A DNA stretch of 63,388 nt from CAZCQG01 sp964500775 (GCA_964500775.1 CAZCQG010000008.1:1-63388), one strand, 5' to 3'; shown: positions 44,569 to 53,513, counted from the first letter of the stretch. The notes: generated by a model from the sequence alone, not told the origin. Translations and numbers: made by a program.

Positions 44569-46086
44569 ATGAGAATTAATACTAACATCAATGCGATGAA
44601 CGCATCTGCTAATAGTACTACAACTCAGTACAGTATGAAAACGTCTCTTGAGAGACTAAGTTCAGGTCTGAGAATCAACAAAGCAGCTGACGACGCATCT
44701 GGTATGGCGATTGCTGACAGTTTGAGATCGCAAGCGAATGCTTTGGGTCAAGCTGTTAGAAACACTAACGACGGTATCGGGATTATCCAAATCGCCGATA
44801 AAGCGATGGATGAGCAACTAAAGATACTTGACACCATCAAAACAAAAGCTACCCAAGCTGCACAAGACGGTCAAACGACAAAGTCAAGACAAGCACTTCA
44901 AGCTGACATCAACAGACTTATCGAAGGTCTTGATAACATCGCGGGTACGACTGCATTCAACGGTCAAGCGTTGCTTTCCGGACAATACACAAACAAAGAG
45001 TTCCAAGTCGGTGCGTATTCAAACCAAACGGTAAAAGCCTCTATCGGTGCAACAAGCTCTGATAAAATAGGTCAAATCCGAGTTGAAACTACGCAAAATC
45101 TTGCGGTTTCAGGTGGTTCTTCACACCTTAAATCCGTGACATTGCAATTCCAAGACGTAGACGGTAAATCAGACTTCACTCTTGAAGCGGTTAAAATCTC
45201 TACGAGTGCAGGTACAGGTATCGGGGTTCTTGCTGAAGTTATCAATAAAAACTCAGACAGAATCAACGCCAAAGCTGCATGGACGGTACAAGGTACAAGT
45301 AGCACATCCGTTGCGTCAGGTACATTGACAGGTCTTTCTATTAACGGTGTAACAATCGGTACGATTACAGACATCAAGAAAAACGACAACGACGGTAGAC
45401 TTGTAGCTGCTATCAATGCCGCTAAAGATAGAACAGGCGTTGAAGCTTCCGTAGACTATAACGGTAGACTTAACCTCAACTCTGTAGACGGTAGAGCTAT
45501 CCAACTTACAACAGTAAGTGCTTCTACATTGCTAGGCGGCGGTAGTTTTGCAAATACATCAGGTACTTCTACTATTGTAGGTAGACTTACACTTACGAGA
45601 CTTGATGCTAGGGACATCGTGGTATCAGGTACAAATATCTCTTCAGTAGGTCTAGATAGCTCTGCTGAAACAACCGTAAACCTAAGGGACGTAAGAGGCT
45701 CGTTTGGTATGAACAGCTCAAGTGCCGCAGGTGCATTTGCCAACGCGCAACTTGCTAGCGACTACGTAGCAAACCAAGGTATCGGTGCCGGTGTAACAAG
45801 CTTGAGAGGCGCAATGCTAGTTATGGATATTGCAGAATCTGCAATCAAAATGCTAGATAAAGTACGATCTGACCTCGGTTCTGTTCAAAACCAAATGGTT
45901 TCAACGCTTAACAACATCTCTATTACACAAGTTAACGTTAAAGCCGCAGAATCAGGTATCAGAGATGTCGACTTCGCAAGCGAAAGTTCAGAGTTCTCAA
46001 AACTCAACATCTTGATGCAATCAGGTTCATACGCACTCAGCCAAGCAAACGCAGTACAACAAAACGTACTTAGACTTCTTCAGTAG
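44569..46086 (+). CDS. flagellin
   Basis: 505 residues from ATG at 44569 (MRINTNINAMNASAN), with AAAAAGGAG upstream. The conserved D0/D1 N-terminus (LERLSSGLRINKAADDASGM) and C-terminus (ending QQNVLRLLQ) flank a variable middle (about 190-390) rich in Ser, Thr and Gly that would be surface-exposed. It lacks a signal peptide, as expected for type III export. A sigma28 promoter precedes and a terminator follows. One flagellin gene is seen here; another copy elsewhere is possible. Confidence 0.97.
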   Translation: MRINTNINAMNASANSTTTQYSMKTSLERLSSGLRINKAADDASGMAIADSLRSQANALGQAVRNTNDGIGIIQIADKAMDEQLKILDTIKTKATQAAQDGQTTKSRQALQADINRLIEGLDNIAGTTAFNGQALLSGQYTNKEFQVGAYSNQTVKASIGATSSDKIGQIRVETTQNLAVSGGSSHLKSVTLQFQDVDGKSDFTLEAVKISTSAGTGIGVLAEVINKNSDRINAKAAWTVQGTSSTSVASGTLTGLSINGVTIGTITDIKKNDNDGRLVAAINAAKDRTGVEASVDYNGRLNLNSVDGRAIQLTTVSASTLLGGGSFANTSGTSTIVGRLTLTRLDARDIVVSGTNISSVGLDSSAETTVNLRDVRGSFGMNSSSAAGAFANAQLASDYVANQGIGAGVTSLRGAMLVMDIAESAIKMLDKVRSDLGSVQNQMVSTLNNISITQVNVKAAESGIRDVDFASESSEFSKLNILMQSGSYALSQANAVQQNVLRLLQ

Positions 46087-46104
46087 TAAGCATCCTTAAA
46101 AAGC

Positions 46105-46130
46105 TAGAGGGTTTTTCCCCTCTACTTTTT
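46105..46130 (+). terminator. Rho-independent terminator after flagellin
   Basis: TAGAGGG (46105-46111) pairs with CCCTCTA (46118-46124) around TTTTTC, followed by CTTTTT. It ends the flagellin transcript 19 nt after its stop codon. Confidence 0.9.
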
Positions 46131-46156
46131 ATTAATCTACTTTTTGTTTTTCTTGT

Positions 46157-46162
46157 TATAAT
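46157..46162 (+). promoter_or_regulatory. -10 box for the TPR-glycosyltransferase gene
   Basis: TATAAT lies 7 nt before the ATG at 46169. It is very close to the start, so the message would have almost no leader. The -35 region is not clear. Confidence 0.35.
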
Positions 46163-46168
46163 CCAAGT

Positions 46169-47761
46169 ATGCAAAATATTTACCAAAAGCTCCAAAAAGC
46201 GCTAGAACTACAACAAAATGGACATCTACAAGAGGCGCAAAGCATCTACATTGACATCCTCCGCAATAATCCGAATTGTGCAGATGCTTGGAATCTCTAC
46301 GGTCTACTAGCCCTAGGGGTAGGTGAACACGACAAAAGTATCGAATTTATCGAGAACGCCACAAAAATCGAACCGAAAATCGCCTCCTACCGTATCAATC
46401 TCTCTGAAGCACTCAAGCGCTCCCACAAGCTCCAAAAAGCACTCGAAGAGATAGAGACCGCACTACAAATCGAACCCGATAATATCGATGCCCTCTACAA
46501 CAAAGCAAGCGTACTCAAGAATCTCGGGAGAAAAGAGAGTGCCAAAGAGTGGTATGAAAAAGTCCTCGCACTACAGCCAAACGACGCGGATGCCCTCTAC
46601 AACCTCGCAAATATACACCTAGACAATAAAGAGTATGACGAGGCTATCGCGCTGTACCAAAAAGCGCTCACGCTAAGCGGCAAAAACGTCAATATATTAA
46701 ACAACCTCGCTACGGCGTATTACGAGCTTGGGGAGCTTCGAGAAGCCGATGCGTACTACACGAAAGCGCTTGAGATCTCTCCAAACGACCCGCACCTCCA
46801 TTTTAATCTCGGCAATACGCGGCGGGCGCAAAAAAATTACGAATATGCTAAAAAATCGTTCCAAAGAGCGATCTCGCTCAAAGCCGAAGAGCCGGACTAT
46901 ACGCTCAACCTCGCATTTTTACACCTCCTTTTAGGAGAGTTTCGCGAAGGATTCCGACTGTATGAGATTCGACATCTCAAAAAAGATGTTTTACTCCCGA
47001 GCGTACCGAAAAAAATCACCTCGCGTACAATTCCCCAAGGGGCAAAAGTGTTTGTCTATCACGAACAAGGTTTCGGTGACACGATACTTTTTAGCCGATT
47101 TTTACCGCTCATCCAAAACGAGTACTTTTTCTTTCCGCAAAAAGAGCTTTTTCCGTTCTTTCGTGAGTGCGGAGTACACGCTACCGACATCATACCGAGC
47201 GAAGAAGACTATGATATTTCCATCCCCCTTTGCTCGCTCCCTTATCTCCTCGGTATAGATTCCAAGGATGCCGTCCCCAGTCCGCTTTGCGAACAAGTGG
47301 ATAATTCCAAACAAATAGAAAAAATCGGGATCTTTTACCAAGGGAATAAAAAATTTCTCAATGCCGAAAAAAAAGCGATACCTTTGGATGCACTCCTTGA
47401 AAGTATCGGCGACATCGGGTGCGAACTCTATTCACTCCAAGTAGAAGACGATGAAGCCGAAGGAAATCTAGGTGTAAAAAATATTTGCCTCCAAGCACAG
47501 GATTTCGGCGACACGCTCAAATGCCTAGAAAAAATAGACATCGTCGTCACGATAGATAGCGCGATGGCGCATTTATGCGGCTCGATAGGAAAACGGACGA
47601 TATTGATGCTCCACTTTGACTGCGACTGGAGATGGGGATTAGAGAGTGAAAAAACCTATTGGTATGAGAGTCTAAAACTTATCAGACAAGAAAAACCAAA
47701 TGACTGGAGCAGCGCACTCAAAGAGCTACGAGAATATCTCGTCATCCTCAAAAACATTTGA
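46169..47761 (+). CDS. TPR protein with C-terminal glycosyltransferase-like domain (FlmG-like)
   Basis: 530 residues. The first 260 contain about seven tetratricopeptide repeats (for example PNDADALYNLANIHLDNKEY). The rest resembles a GT9/heptosyltransferase-like domain: HEQGFGDTILFSRFLP, then VVTIDSAMAHLCGSIGK and DCDWRWG near the C terminus. The same TPR-plus-transferase plan occurs in Caulobacter FlmG, which glycosylates flagellin. It follows flagellin and its terminator, so flagellin modification is a reasonable inference; no donor-sugar pathway genes are nearby. Its end overlaps a convergent membrane gene by 36 nt. Confidence 0.8.
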   Translation: MQNIYQKLQKALELQQNGHLQEAQSIYIDILRNNPNCADAWNLYGLLALGVGEHDKSIEFIENATKIEPKIASYRINLSEALKRSHKLQKALEEIETALQIEPDNIDALYNKASVLKNLGRKESAKEWYEKVLALQPNDADALYNLANIHLDNKEYDEAIALYQKALTLSGKNVNILNNLATAYYELGELREADAYYTKALEISPNDPHLHFNLGNTRRAQKNYEYAKKSFQRAISLKAEEPDYTLNLAFLHLLLGEFREGFRLYEIRHLKKDVLLPSVPKKITSRTIPQGAKVFVYHEQGFGDTILFSRFLPLIQNEYFFFPQKELFPFFRECGVHATDIIPSEEDYDISIPLCSLPYLLGIDSKDAVPSPLCEQVDNSKQIEKIGIFYQGNKKFLNAEKKAIPLDALLESIGDIGCELYSLQVEDDEAEGNLGVKNICLQAQDFGDTLKCLEKIDIVVTIDSAMAHLCGSIGKRTILMLHFDCDWRWGLESEKTYWYESLKLIRQEKPNDWSSALKELREYLVILKNI

Positions 47762-48034
47762 TACCAAATGATCCACGTCAAATTTGACCACCTTTTTATC
47801 GATGCCGAGCAAAGCGGGCAATATTTCAAATAATACATAGCTGATATATATCATCGGAAAAAAGACGACTATCTCGTAATAAAAACCTTTTGCGGAATAC
47901 CATTTCCGCGTCCATTTTATCGCCGCTTTTACCTTGTTCATCACCAAAAGTGCTTGTATAGAAAACGCAAATCCCCATACGACGTAGGTGTACGCCAACG
48001 CTTTAAAAAGTAAGTTTGTATAATATTCGACCAT
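47726..48034 (-). CDS. Small membrane protein, unknown
   Basis: 102 residues from ATG at 48034 (AAAGGAATCATT upstream). Two hydrophobic stretches: ALAYTYVVWGFAFSIQALLV (about 10-30) and VVFFPMIYISYVLFEILPAL (about 52-72), with a basic loop between and an acidic C terminus. It overlaps the 3' end of the convergent TPR gene by 36 nt. No family recognised. Confidence 0.7.
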   Translation of the reverse strand: MVEYYTNLLFKALAYTYVVWGFAFSIQALLVMNKVKAAIKWTRKWYSAKGFYYEIVVFFPMIYISYVLFEILPALLGIDKKVVKFDVDHLVSNVFEDDEIFS

Positions 48035-48077
48035 AATGATTCCTTTGCTTGGCAATATAACTTTATAGGGATTAAAA

Positions 48078-48725
48078 TTGATTGAAAATAGCTTTGAACT
48101 CCTCAAACACCTCAAAAATCTCGGATATATCAAAAATGAACGAGACCCGCTTTGGTGGCCAAATAGCGGGAGTTTTGAGGTAGTGATCGGCGCGGTACTC
48201 ACCCAAAATACCAAATGGGAAAACGTAGAAAAGTCTCTCGCAAATATCAAGAATCATTGCGACATTACCTTGGAGAATCTCACCGCCATCGACCCGGCAA
48301 TCCTCGCTACTTTAGTCCGCCCTAGCGGATTTTTCAACCAAAAAGCCGCTCGCATAAGCACGCTTTGCAAAAACATCTCCGAAGCATACGGCGATTTTGA
48401 AAACTTTTGCGAAGGGGTGAATCGTGAATGGCTGTTGTCGCAAAAAGGAATCGGCTTTGAGAGTGCGGATGCCATACTCAACTACGCCTGCAAACGCGAC
48501 ATCCTCTGCGTGGATGCCTACAGCGCAAGAATCCTCAAATCGTTAGGCTACGAATTTGAATCGTATGAGGATTTGCAATACTGGCTCCAAAAAGGAATCA
48601 CCGAGAATCTCGATGCCGTCTTTGAACTCTATGGCAAAGAGATGGAGCTCTACGAGATATACGCACGATTCCACGGCAAGATCGTGGAGTTTTGCAAAGA
48701 GGGGAAGAAACTAGCTATACCTTGA
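48078..48725 (+). CDS. MagIII-type 3-methyladenine DNA glycosylase
   Basis: 215 residues, endonuclease III superfamily. RDPLWWPNSGSFEVVIGAVL is close to Helicobacter MagIII. QKGIGFESADAILNYACKRD is the helix-hairpin-helix, and CVDAYSARIL holds the catalytic Asp region. The Fe-S cluster cysteines of Nth are absent, as in MagIII. It excises alkylated adenine. The start is 43 nt from the divergent membrane gene. Confidence 0.82.
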   Translation: MIENSFELLKHLKNLGYIKNERDPLWWPNSGSFEVVIGAVLTQNTKWENVEKSLANIKNHCDITLENLTAIDPAILATLVRPSGFFNQKAARISTLCKNISEAYGDFENFCEGVNREWLLSQKGIGFESADAILNYACKRDILCVDAYSARILKSLGYEFESYEDLQYWLQKGITENLDAVFELYGKEMELYEIYARFHGKIVEFCKEGKKLAIP

Positions 48726-48774
48726 AATGATTTTGTGGTAGAATACTCTTAAAAGTACTATTAAGGATACGATT

Positions 48775-49029
48775 ATGATAATAACCGCGAACGAGATAAA
48801 AACAGGCGGTGTGTCGGTTTTTGACAAATTACTCCAAAAAGCAGACGAACTTATCGTCAATGTCCGTGGAAAAAATAAATACGTTATCCTAGATATAGAG
48901 CGATACAATGAGTTTAGGCAGGCTGAACTCGACATCGCCCATATGAAGGCTATGAAGGATATAGAAGAGGGAAAATATAAGATTCAAACGGCTTCGGAGC
49001 ACGCAAAAGAGCTAATGGATGAACTATAA
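48775..49029 (+). CDS. Phd/YefM-family antitoxin
   Basis: 84 residues starting MIITANEIKTGGVSVFDKLL, the prevent-host-death type DNA-binding start, with NVRGKNKYVILDIERYNEF completing the fold. The C-terminal part (EGKYKIQTASEHAKELMDEL) would bind the toxin. It overlaps the toxin by 11 nt. A TAGAAT box lies upstream with a possible AGTACT-centred repeat, so it is likely autoregulated. Confidence 0.85.
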   Translation: MIITANEIKTGGVSVFDKLLQKADELIVNVRGKNKYVILDIERYNEFRQAELDIAHMKAMKDIEEGKYKIQTASEHAKELMDEL

Positions 49030-49294
49030 AATCATCCGTACCGACGAGTACTTCAAAAAGCTCAAAAAATTCATCAAAAAACACCCCGAAATACTGGACA
49101 GATACATCAAAACCATCGAACTACTCGAAATAAACCCGTATCACCCATCCCTAAGACTCCATAAACTACAAGGCAAACTCGGGGAGCATTGTAGTGTCTC
49201 GATAAATATGCAATATCGGGTCGTGATAGATTTTATCATTAAAGACAAAACGATAATCCCGATAGACATCGGCTCGCATGATGAAGTGTATTGA
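49019..49294 (+). CDS. RelE-fold toxin
   Basis: 91 residues. YFKKLKKFIKKHPEILDRY and HKLQGKLGEHCSVSINMQYR VVIDF are RelE/YafQ-superfamily motifs, ending with DIGSHDEVY (the C-terminal His region). Together with the Phd-type antitoxin it forms a type II toxin-antitoxin pair, predicted to cut mRNA on the ribosome. It is intact. It is the second RelE-fold system in the window. Confidence 0.87.
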   Translation: MNYKIIRTDEYFKKLKKFIKKHPEILDRYIKTIELLEINPYHPSLRLHKLQGKLGEHCSVSINMQYRVVIDFIIKDKTIIPIDIGSHDEVY

Positions 49295-49440
49295 AAGCAC
49301 CTCTAGCTTTTATGTCGCTTTTTAGCATAAAATACTATTACGATTATCACAAATATTTAACTTAAGTCAGCAGCAGAATACAACTGTTGGAATTTATGGA
49401 ATAAAGCGTAATAGTATATAGTTGTGGGATTTAATAATCC

Positions 49441-49448
49441 GTTAGCAT
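49441..49448 (+). repeat. Left copy of 8-nt inverted repeat flanking an orphan ORF
   Basis: GTTAGCAT at 49441-49448 is the exact inverse of ATGCTAAC at 49939-49946. The two enclose the ORF at 49461-49937 with its ribosome-binding site. Confidence 0.5.
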
Positions 49449-49460
49449 ACAGGAGTATAA

Positions 49461-49937
49461 ATGCCTTATTACCATGTATTGGTTACATTTACAGACTCGC
49501 CTAAAAATCCTCTGTGCGTACTAGAAGATTTGTCGGAACATGAATTAAAAACAAAGTTTGTTGGACTATATAAAAAGGGTAAAGATATATTGTGTGACAA
49601 GGATGTAGTTCGCATTGGGAATATTAAAAGTGTTCAAATCATACGCACGAACAAAAAAAGTGAAGATGAGCGTTCTATTATTCAAGAAGAAAGTTTTAAG
49701 AGGATTCAAGAACTAAACAGACAGTCAGACTCAACAGCAATAATCAGTCTCGGGTATGGTTACAGTCCAGAAGATATTGCATATGCAGGAGAAGATGTAA
49801 CTTCTCACTATATTACAGGAGCCCCTGGTCATGAAACATCAAACTTTATTTTTACTCTCATAAACAATCCGTGGGTTATCACAATTGGTACTGGCTTAAT
49901 TCTAGCAGCTTTAGTAGCATGGTTAGGATTAAATTAA
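49461..49937 (+). CDS. Orphan protein with C-terminal transmembrane helix
   Basis: 158 residues, ATG preceded by ACAGGAG. The first 75 residues (MPYYHVLVTFTD, DLSEHELKTKFVGLYKKG, RIGNIKSVQIIRTNKK) look like a small alpha/beta module. A middle polar part (about 75-135) is followed by one transmembrane helix near the end (WVITIGTGLILAALVAWLG). The pattern reminded me of N-terminal modules fused to effector domains in defence proteins, but I cannot verify this. The region is visibly AT-richer than its neighbours, and is flanked by an 8-nt inverted repeat and by a TA pair, suggesting recent acquisition. Confidence 0.7.
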   Translation: MPYYHVLVTFTDSPKNPLCVLEDLSEHELKTKFVGLYKKGKDILCDKDVVRIGNIKSVQIIRTNKKSEDERSIIQEESFKRIQELNRQSDSTAIISLGYGYSPEDIAYAGEDVTSHYITGAPGHETSNFIFTLINNPWVITIGTGLILAALVAWLGLN

Positions 49938-49938
49938 A

Positions 49939-49946
49939 ATGCTAAC
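49939..49946 (-). repeat. Right copy of 8-nt inverted repeat
   Basis: ATGCTAAC starts 1 nt after the orphan ORF's stop codon and is the exact inverse of the left copy at 49441-49448. Just beyond, AAAGC and GCTTTTTT can pair across about 18 nt, a possible weak terminator. Confidence 0.5.
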
Positions 49947-50022
49947 AAAGCAAAGGAGACCACTCAGTAGCTTTTTTGATGGATCATTTAGACGTTACCG
50001 AATGGCGAACAGAGTGAGATAA

Positions 50023-52077
50023 TCACCCTAACGCACACCCTTCGTTATTGCAAAATTTCTCCTGCATCCCGTCGCTATTTCCAAACATACTCCAGTCGAT
50101 GTCGGGGATGTTTTGGCAGCGCGATTCGTACTCTTCTTTGGTGATACCTTCGTAGGGCATTTGTTTGTAGCTGCCTGCGTCGCTATGGGGGAGCATCGAG
50201 ACGCTTTTTATCACGGGGGAGAATTGGGCTAGCATATATTCGACTTGGTCGCCCTCTTTTTCTTTGTCAAAGTATACGGTGCAGGAGACCATATTGTCGC
50301 TCCATTCACGCTGTAGCATCGAGAGGAAAGCAAACTGCTCCCATGCGCTGACACTTTTGGCTTCTCGTGTTTTTCCTTGGTCGATGGGGAATTCAAACAC
50401 GGTGGTATTTTCGCTGTAGAAGTCCTTTTCATGCGGTACACCTGCATTTTTGAGCACTTTGCAAATAGGTGCGTCGTTGCCTACGCGCATACGGCGTATA
50501 GCGTATTTAAACGTCGGGAAGTGCATACCGCTGCTTACCCCTGCGAGTTGGCTGATCGTACCGCTGGGTTTGACCGTGGTGACGCGGATGGATTCGGGGA
50601 TGCCCGCTTCGGCGGCGAGTTTGGCGTTTGTGCGTCGTACCGTTCTGTATCCTTGTCGGAGACGTTTTGTAAGCTCGGTCGCACCGAGGGTGTCTAGCAT
50701 ATCCGCTATTCCCGAAAGTGAGATACCGATACGTCTGTTTCTCGCGACTATTTTATTAGTCTCGCCTCTGTGGGTCGGGAGGAGCGAAACGGTAGAGGCG
50801 TAAAACGTCGCAAACTCTAGCGCTTCATAGAACTGCTCTTCGCTCTCGCATTTGGTCGGGAACACTTCGGCGAGATTGCAAAGCTCGAAAGATTCCAAAG
50901 GAATCTCGCTGCATGGATTTGCCAACCACGCTTGATCTGTTTCCCCCTCTCTGCCGATAGGCTCCATCCTGCCGAAACGTCCGTATCTTTGGACATTGAG
51001 GAGATTTTGGATGCCCGGTTCGCCGTTTTTGACGATACGTTTGGCGACTTCGGGGAGCTTGGTGAAATCATCCCGTTTTTTGAGGACAACGGTGTTATTG
51101 CTCATCCAAAATATATCGCCCCGCTCGGGATTTTTTTCCAAGTCTTTTAGATCCATAAAACTTGCATCATCCACGTCTCCAAGCGCTATTTCCGCGCTCC
51201 GTCTGACATTCCCCGCCACGACGCACGCGCCGATGGCGTTAAAAATATCGGCAACCGTGCGAGTCTTGTCGTATTTACCAAGACAATAGTCATCGAGGTA
51301 TTTTTCTACCCGCTCGTGGAGCTGTTTGAGCGGCGCATACCCGCTCGCAGTACCGCCAAAGCCTTTGATAGGCGTACCCGCGGGGCGTATCATCTCATAG
51401 TCAAAAATCGGATATTTTTTCCCGTCCGTGTAAGATTCTATTAGCATCCGAAGCGATTTCACCCATCCTTCTCTGCTGTCTTCGATGGTGTATTCGATGG
51501 GATTCTTTTTATTGGGCATCGAGGCTTTCCCTTCCCACGCGGTGTTAAATCCCACACCCACGCCGCACATAAGCATATCCATCGCCCAGTCGGCGGACTT
51601 GGCGAGATCACTCGTATCGGTAGCGCCGCAATTGTTCAACGCCGCGCTTCCTCTTTCATACACATAGTCCGTCCCCATAGCCCAGAGACCGCGCCCCGGC
51701 GGGAGGAGGCGCATAGTAAAGATGTGCTCCGCGAGTTTTTTAGCGTACTCTTGCCAGTAGGATTCGTCCCACTCTAGACCGTGTTTTAAGTACCAGTCTT
51801 TGCGGATAGACATCACCCCTTCGGTCACACGGATGACCACGTCTCCCCAGTGCTCTTGCGTACCGTCCTTCTTCAGCCTGCTGTATGTTCGATAAAACAC
51901 CGCTTCTCCGAAACCGTTAAAGCCGAATTCGGGCTTTTTTGATTTGAGTTCTAGTTTTGTGCCGACATTGAGGCTAAATCTAAAAGTGACAAACTCTCTT
52001 CGTACGACTTTCGTATCAAAATCGATGTTTCCGAATAGGGAGTTCGCGACTGCGATGGAGGTTTCTACTTCGCTCAT
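50023..52077 (-). CDS. nrdJ: adenosylcobalamin-dependent ribonucleoside-triphosphate reductase (class II)
   Basis: 684 residues of the monomeric RTPR type (Lactobacillus leichmannii-like). ALNNCGATDTS holds the first active-site Cys, NPCSEIPLESFELCNL the finger-loop thiyl Cys and second redox Cys, and CNNEGC at the C terminus the shuttle pair. It makes dNTPs with coenzyme B12 in an oxygen-indifferent way. No zinc-ribbon or beta-subunit gene is nearby, as expected. It is unusual beside the class Ia enzyme typical of Campylobacterota. Confidence 0.92.
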   Translation of the reverse strand: MSEVETSIAVANSLFGNIDFDTKVVRREFVTFRFSLNVGTKLELKSKKPEFGFNGFGEAVFYRTYSRLKKDGTQEHWGDVVIRVTEGVMSIRKDWYLKHGLEWDESYWQEYAKKLAEHIFTMRLLPPGRGLWAMGTDYVYERGSAALNNCGATDTSDLAKSADWAMDMLMCGVGVGFNTAWEGKASMPNKKNPIEYTIEDSREGWVKSLRMLIESYTDGKKYPIFDYEMIRPAGTPIKGFGGTASGYAPLKQLHERVEKYLDDYCLGKYDKTRTVADIFNAIGACVVAGNVRRSAEIALGDVDDASFMDLKDLEKNPERGDIFWMSNNTVVLKKRDDFTKLPEVAKRIVKNGEPGIQNLLNVQRYGRFGRMEPIGREGETDQAWLANPCSEIPLESFELCNLAEVFPTKCESEEQFYEALEFATFYASTVSLLPTHRGETNKIVARNRRIGISLSGIADMLDTLGATELTKRLRQGYRTVRRTNAKLAAEAGIPESIRVTTVKPSGTISQLAGVSSGMHFPTFKYAIRRMRVGNDAPICKVLKNAGVPHEKDFYSENTTVFEFPIDQGKTREAKSVSAWEQFAFLSMLQREWSDNMVSCTVYFDKEKEGDQVEYMLAQFSPVIKSVSMLPHSDAGSYKQMPYEGITKEEYESRCQNIPDIDWSMFGNSDGMQEKFCNNEGCALG

Positions 52078-52202
52078 AAGGGGTCCTTTTTTGTGAAAGT
52101 AAAGCTAGATAAAAATAGCAATATTTATGCCATTTTTTGAAGGGCGACAACGGTAATTTTTTTCAAGATTGTTACGGTTATGTTACCGATTCTTTCCTTT
52201 GG

Positions 52203-52208
52203 TATAAT
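52203..52208 (+). promoter_or_regulatory. -10 box for the PepD-like gene
   Basis: TATAAT lies 26 nt before the ATG at 52234. No good -35 was seen. The divergent nrdJ start is 126 nt upstream, so this is the shared regulatory region. Confidence 0.5.
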
Positions 52209-52233
52209 TGTAAAAAAACAAAAAAGGACATCA

Positions 52234-53511
52234 ATGTCACGACATTTAGAGATATTCAAAGAACTCGCTCCCATCCCAAAATGCAGTCGCCACACGGAGG
52301 CTATGAAGTCCTATCTGATGGGCTTTTTGGAGCGATGCGGTGCAAAGATAGCGTGCGATGCGCACGGCAATATTTTGGCTACTTTGGGGACGCCGAAGGT
52401 ATGTCTGCAAGCCCACTACGATATGGTCTGCATCGGTGATACGGAGCATTTAGAAGTGCTCGAAGAGGATGGATTTTTGCGGGCGAAAAATTCAAGTTTG
52501 GGAGCAGATAACTGCATAGGGATTTCCTATATGTTAGCACTACTAGAATCGGGTTGCGAAGGAGAATATCTTTTCACTAACGACGAAGAGATAGGTCTCA
52601 TCGGTGCAAAAGCGCTAGAGCTCTCTATCGCCTCAAAACTCCTCATAAATCTCGACACCGAACGGGAAAAAGACATCTCCCTAGGATGCGCGGGAGGATT
52701 TGATATCGAAGCTCTTTTGCGCCCCGAGACGAAAAAACTCAAAGGGGAATACAATCTTTACGAACTTACGACGGTGGGATTCCAAGGGGGGCATAGCGGC
52801 TTTGACATCCATCGCGGGATACAAAACGCCATCATCGAAGGGGTGCGCGAGGTGCTCGCAAAAAAACTCTCCGTCCTCGCGCTAGAGGGAGGCGAAAAGC
52901 CAAACTCCATCCCCTGCACCTTCAAAGTGACTGTCGCGGCAAAAACCAAACCTAAACTCTCAAGCATCTTTACGGTAAAAAAAATAGGGACGGCAAAAAA
53001 TCCAAAAATCTTTACGAATGAATCGCTTTGCGAGACGATACTCTGCATCCACAGCGGCGTGTATGACTATGACGACAGGTTTGACGTGGTGAGCAAATCA
53101 CTCAACCTCTCCATCATCAAACAAAAAGAATCACTCTTCCATTTCGTCCTCATGGGACGGGCAAACTCCAATGAAGCACTGTTTGCGCATCTAGAGAGCA
53201 CGCGTATCCTCCTCAAAAAACTAGGATTTAAAAAAATACGCACTACCGATAGATACCCCGCATGGAAGCCCGAGATCACCGAGACGACAGAGAAAATAAA
53301 ACAGCTCATAGTCGCCGAGATACACGACGCGGAGTACAAGGTGATACACGCGGGATTTGAGTGCGGCGTACTTTTGGATAAATTCCCCGGCATCACCGCC
53401 CTCTCCATAGGTCCGAATATCCACAACCCCCACTCCCTGCGGGAAAAAGTGGAGATCGCCTCCTCTATCAGAATCTACGGTGTATTAGAAAAAATTATAA
53501 AAAGTTTGTAG
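52234..53511 (+). CDS. PepD-like M20-family dipeptidase
   Basis: 425 residues from ATG at 52234 (AAAAAGGACATCA upstream). MSRHLEIFKELAPIPKCSRH is the PepD-type start. LQAHYDMV carries the metal-binding His and Asp, SSLGADNCIG the bridging Asp, FTNDEEIGLIGA the catalytic Glu pair, and VIHAGFECG a late ligand. The lid domain (about 185-315) sits between. Aminoacyl-histidine dipeptidase is the likely activity. Confidence 0.88.
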   Translation: MSRHLEIFKELAPIPKCSRHTEAMKSYLMGFLERCGAKIACDAHGNILATLGTPKVCLQAHYDMVCIGDTEHLEVLEEDGFLRAKNSSLGADNCIGISYMLALLESGCEGEYLFTNDEEIGLIGAKALELSIASKLLINLDTEREKDISLGCAGGFDIEALLRPETKKLKGEYNLYELTTVGFQGGHSGFDIHRGIQNAIIEGVREVLAKKLSVLALEGGEKPNSIPCTFKVTVAAKTKPKLSSIFTVKKIGTAKNPKIFTNESLCETILCIHSGVYDYDDRFDVVSKSLNLSIIKQKESLFHFVLMGRANSNEALFAHLESTRILLKKLGFKKIRTTDRYPAWKPEITETTEKIKQLIVAEIHDAEYKVIHAGFECGVLLDKFPGITALSIGPNIHNPHSLREKVEIASSIRIYGVLEKIIKSL

Positions 53512-53513
53512 TT

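Noticed and set aside
48711..48935. Minus-strand ORF over the Phd-type antitoxin
   Set aside because: It lies opposite a recognised antitoxin gene and its translation is low-complexity Ser/Leu/Ile; a shadow frame.
49355..49447. A complete attC site upstream of the orphan ORF (ATTTAAC ... GTTAGCA)
   Set aside because: ATTTAAC fits the inverse core, but the two boxes are complementary only at AAC/GTT and the inner arms pair over just 6 nt. Kept only as a test in the findings.
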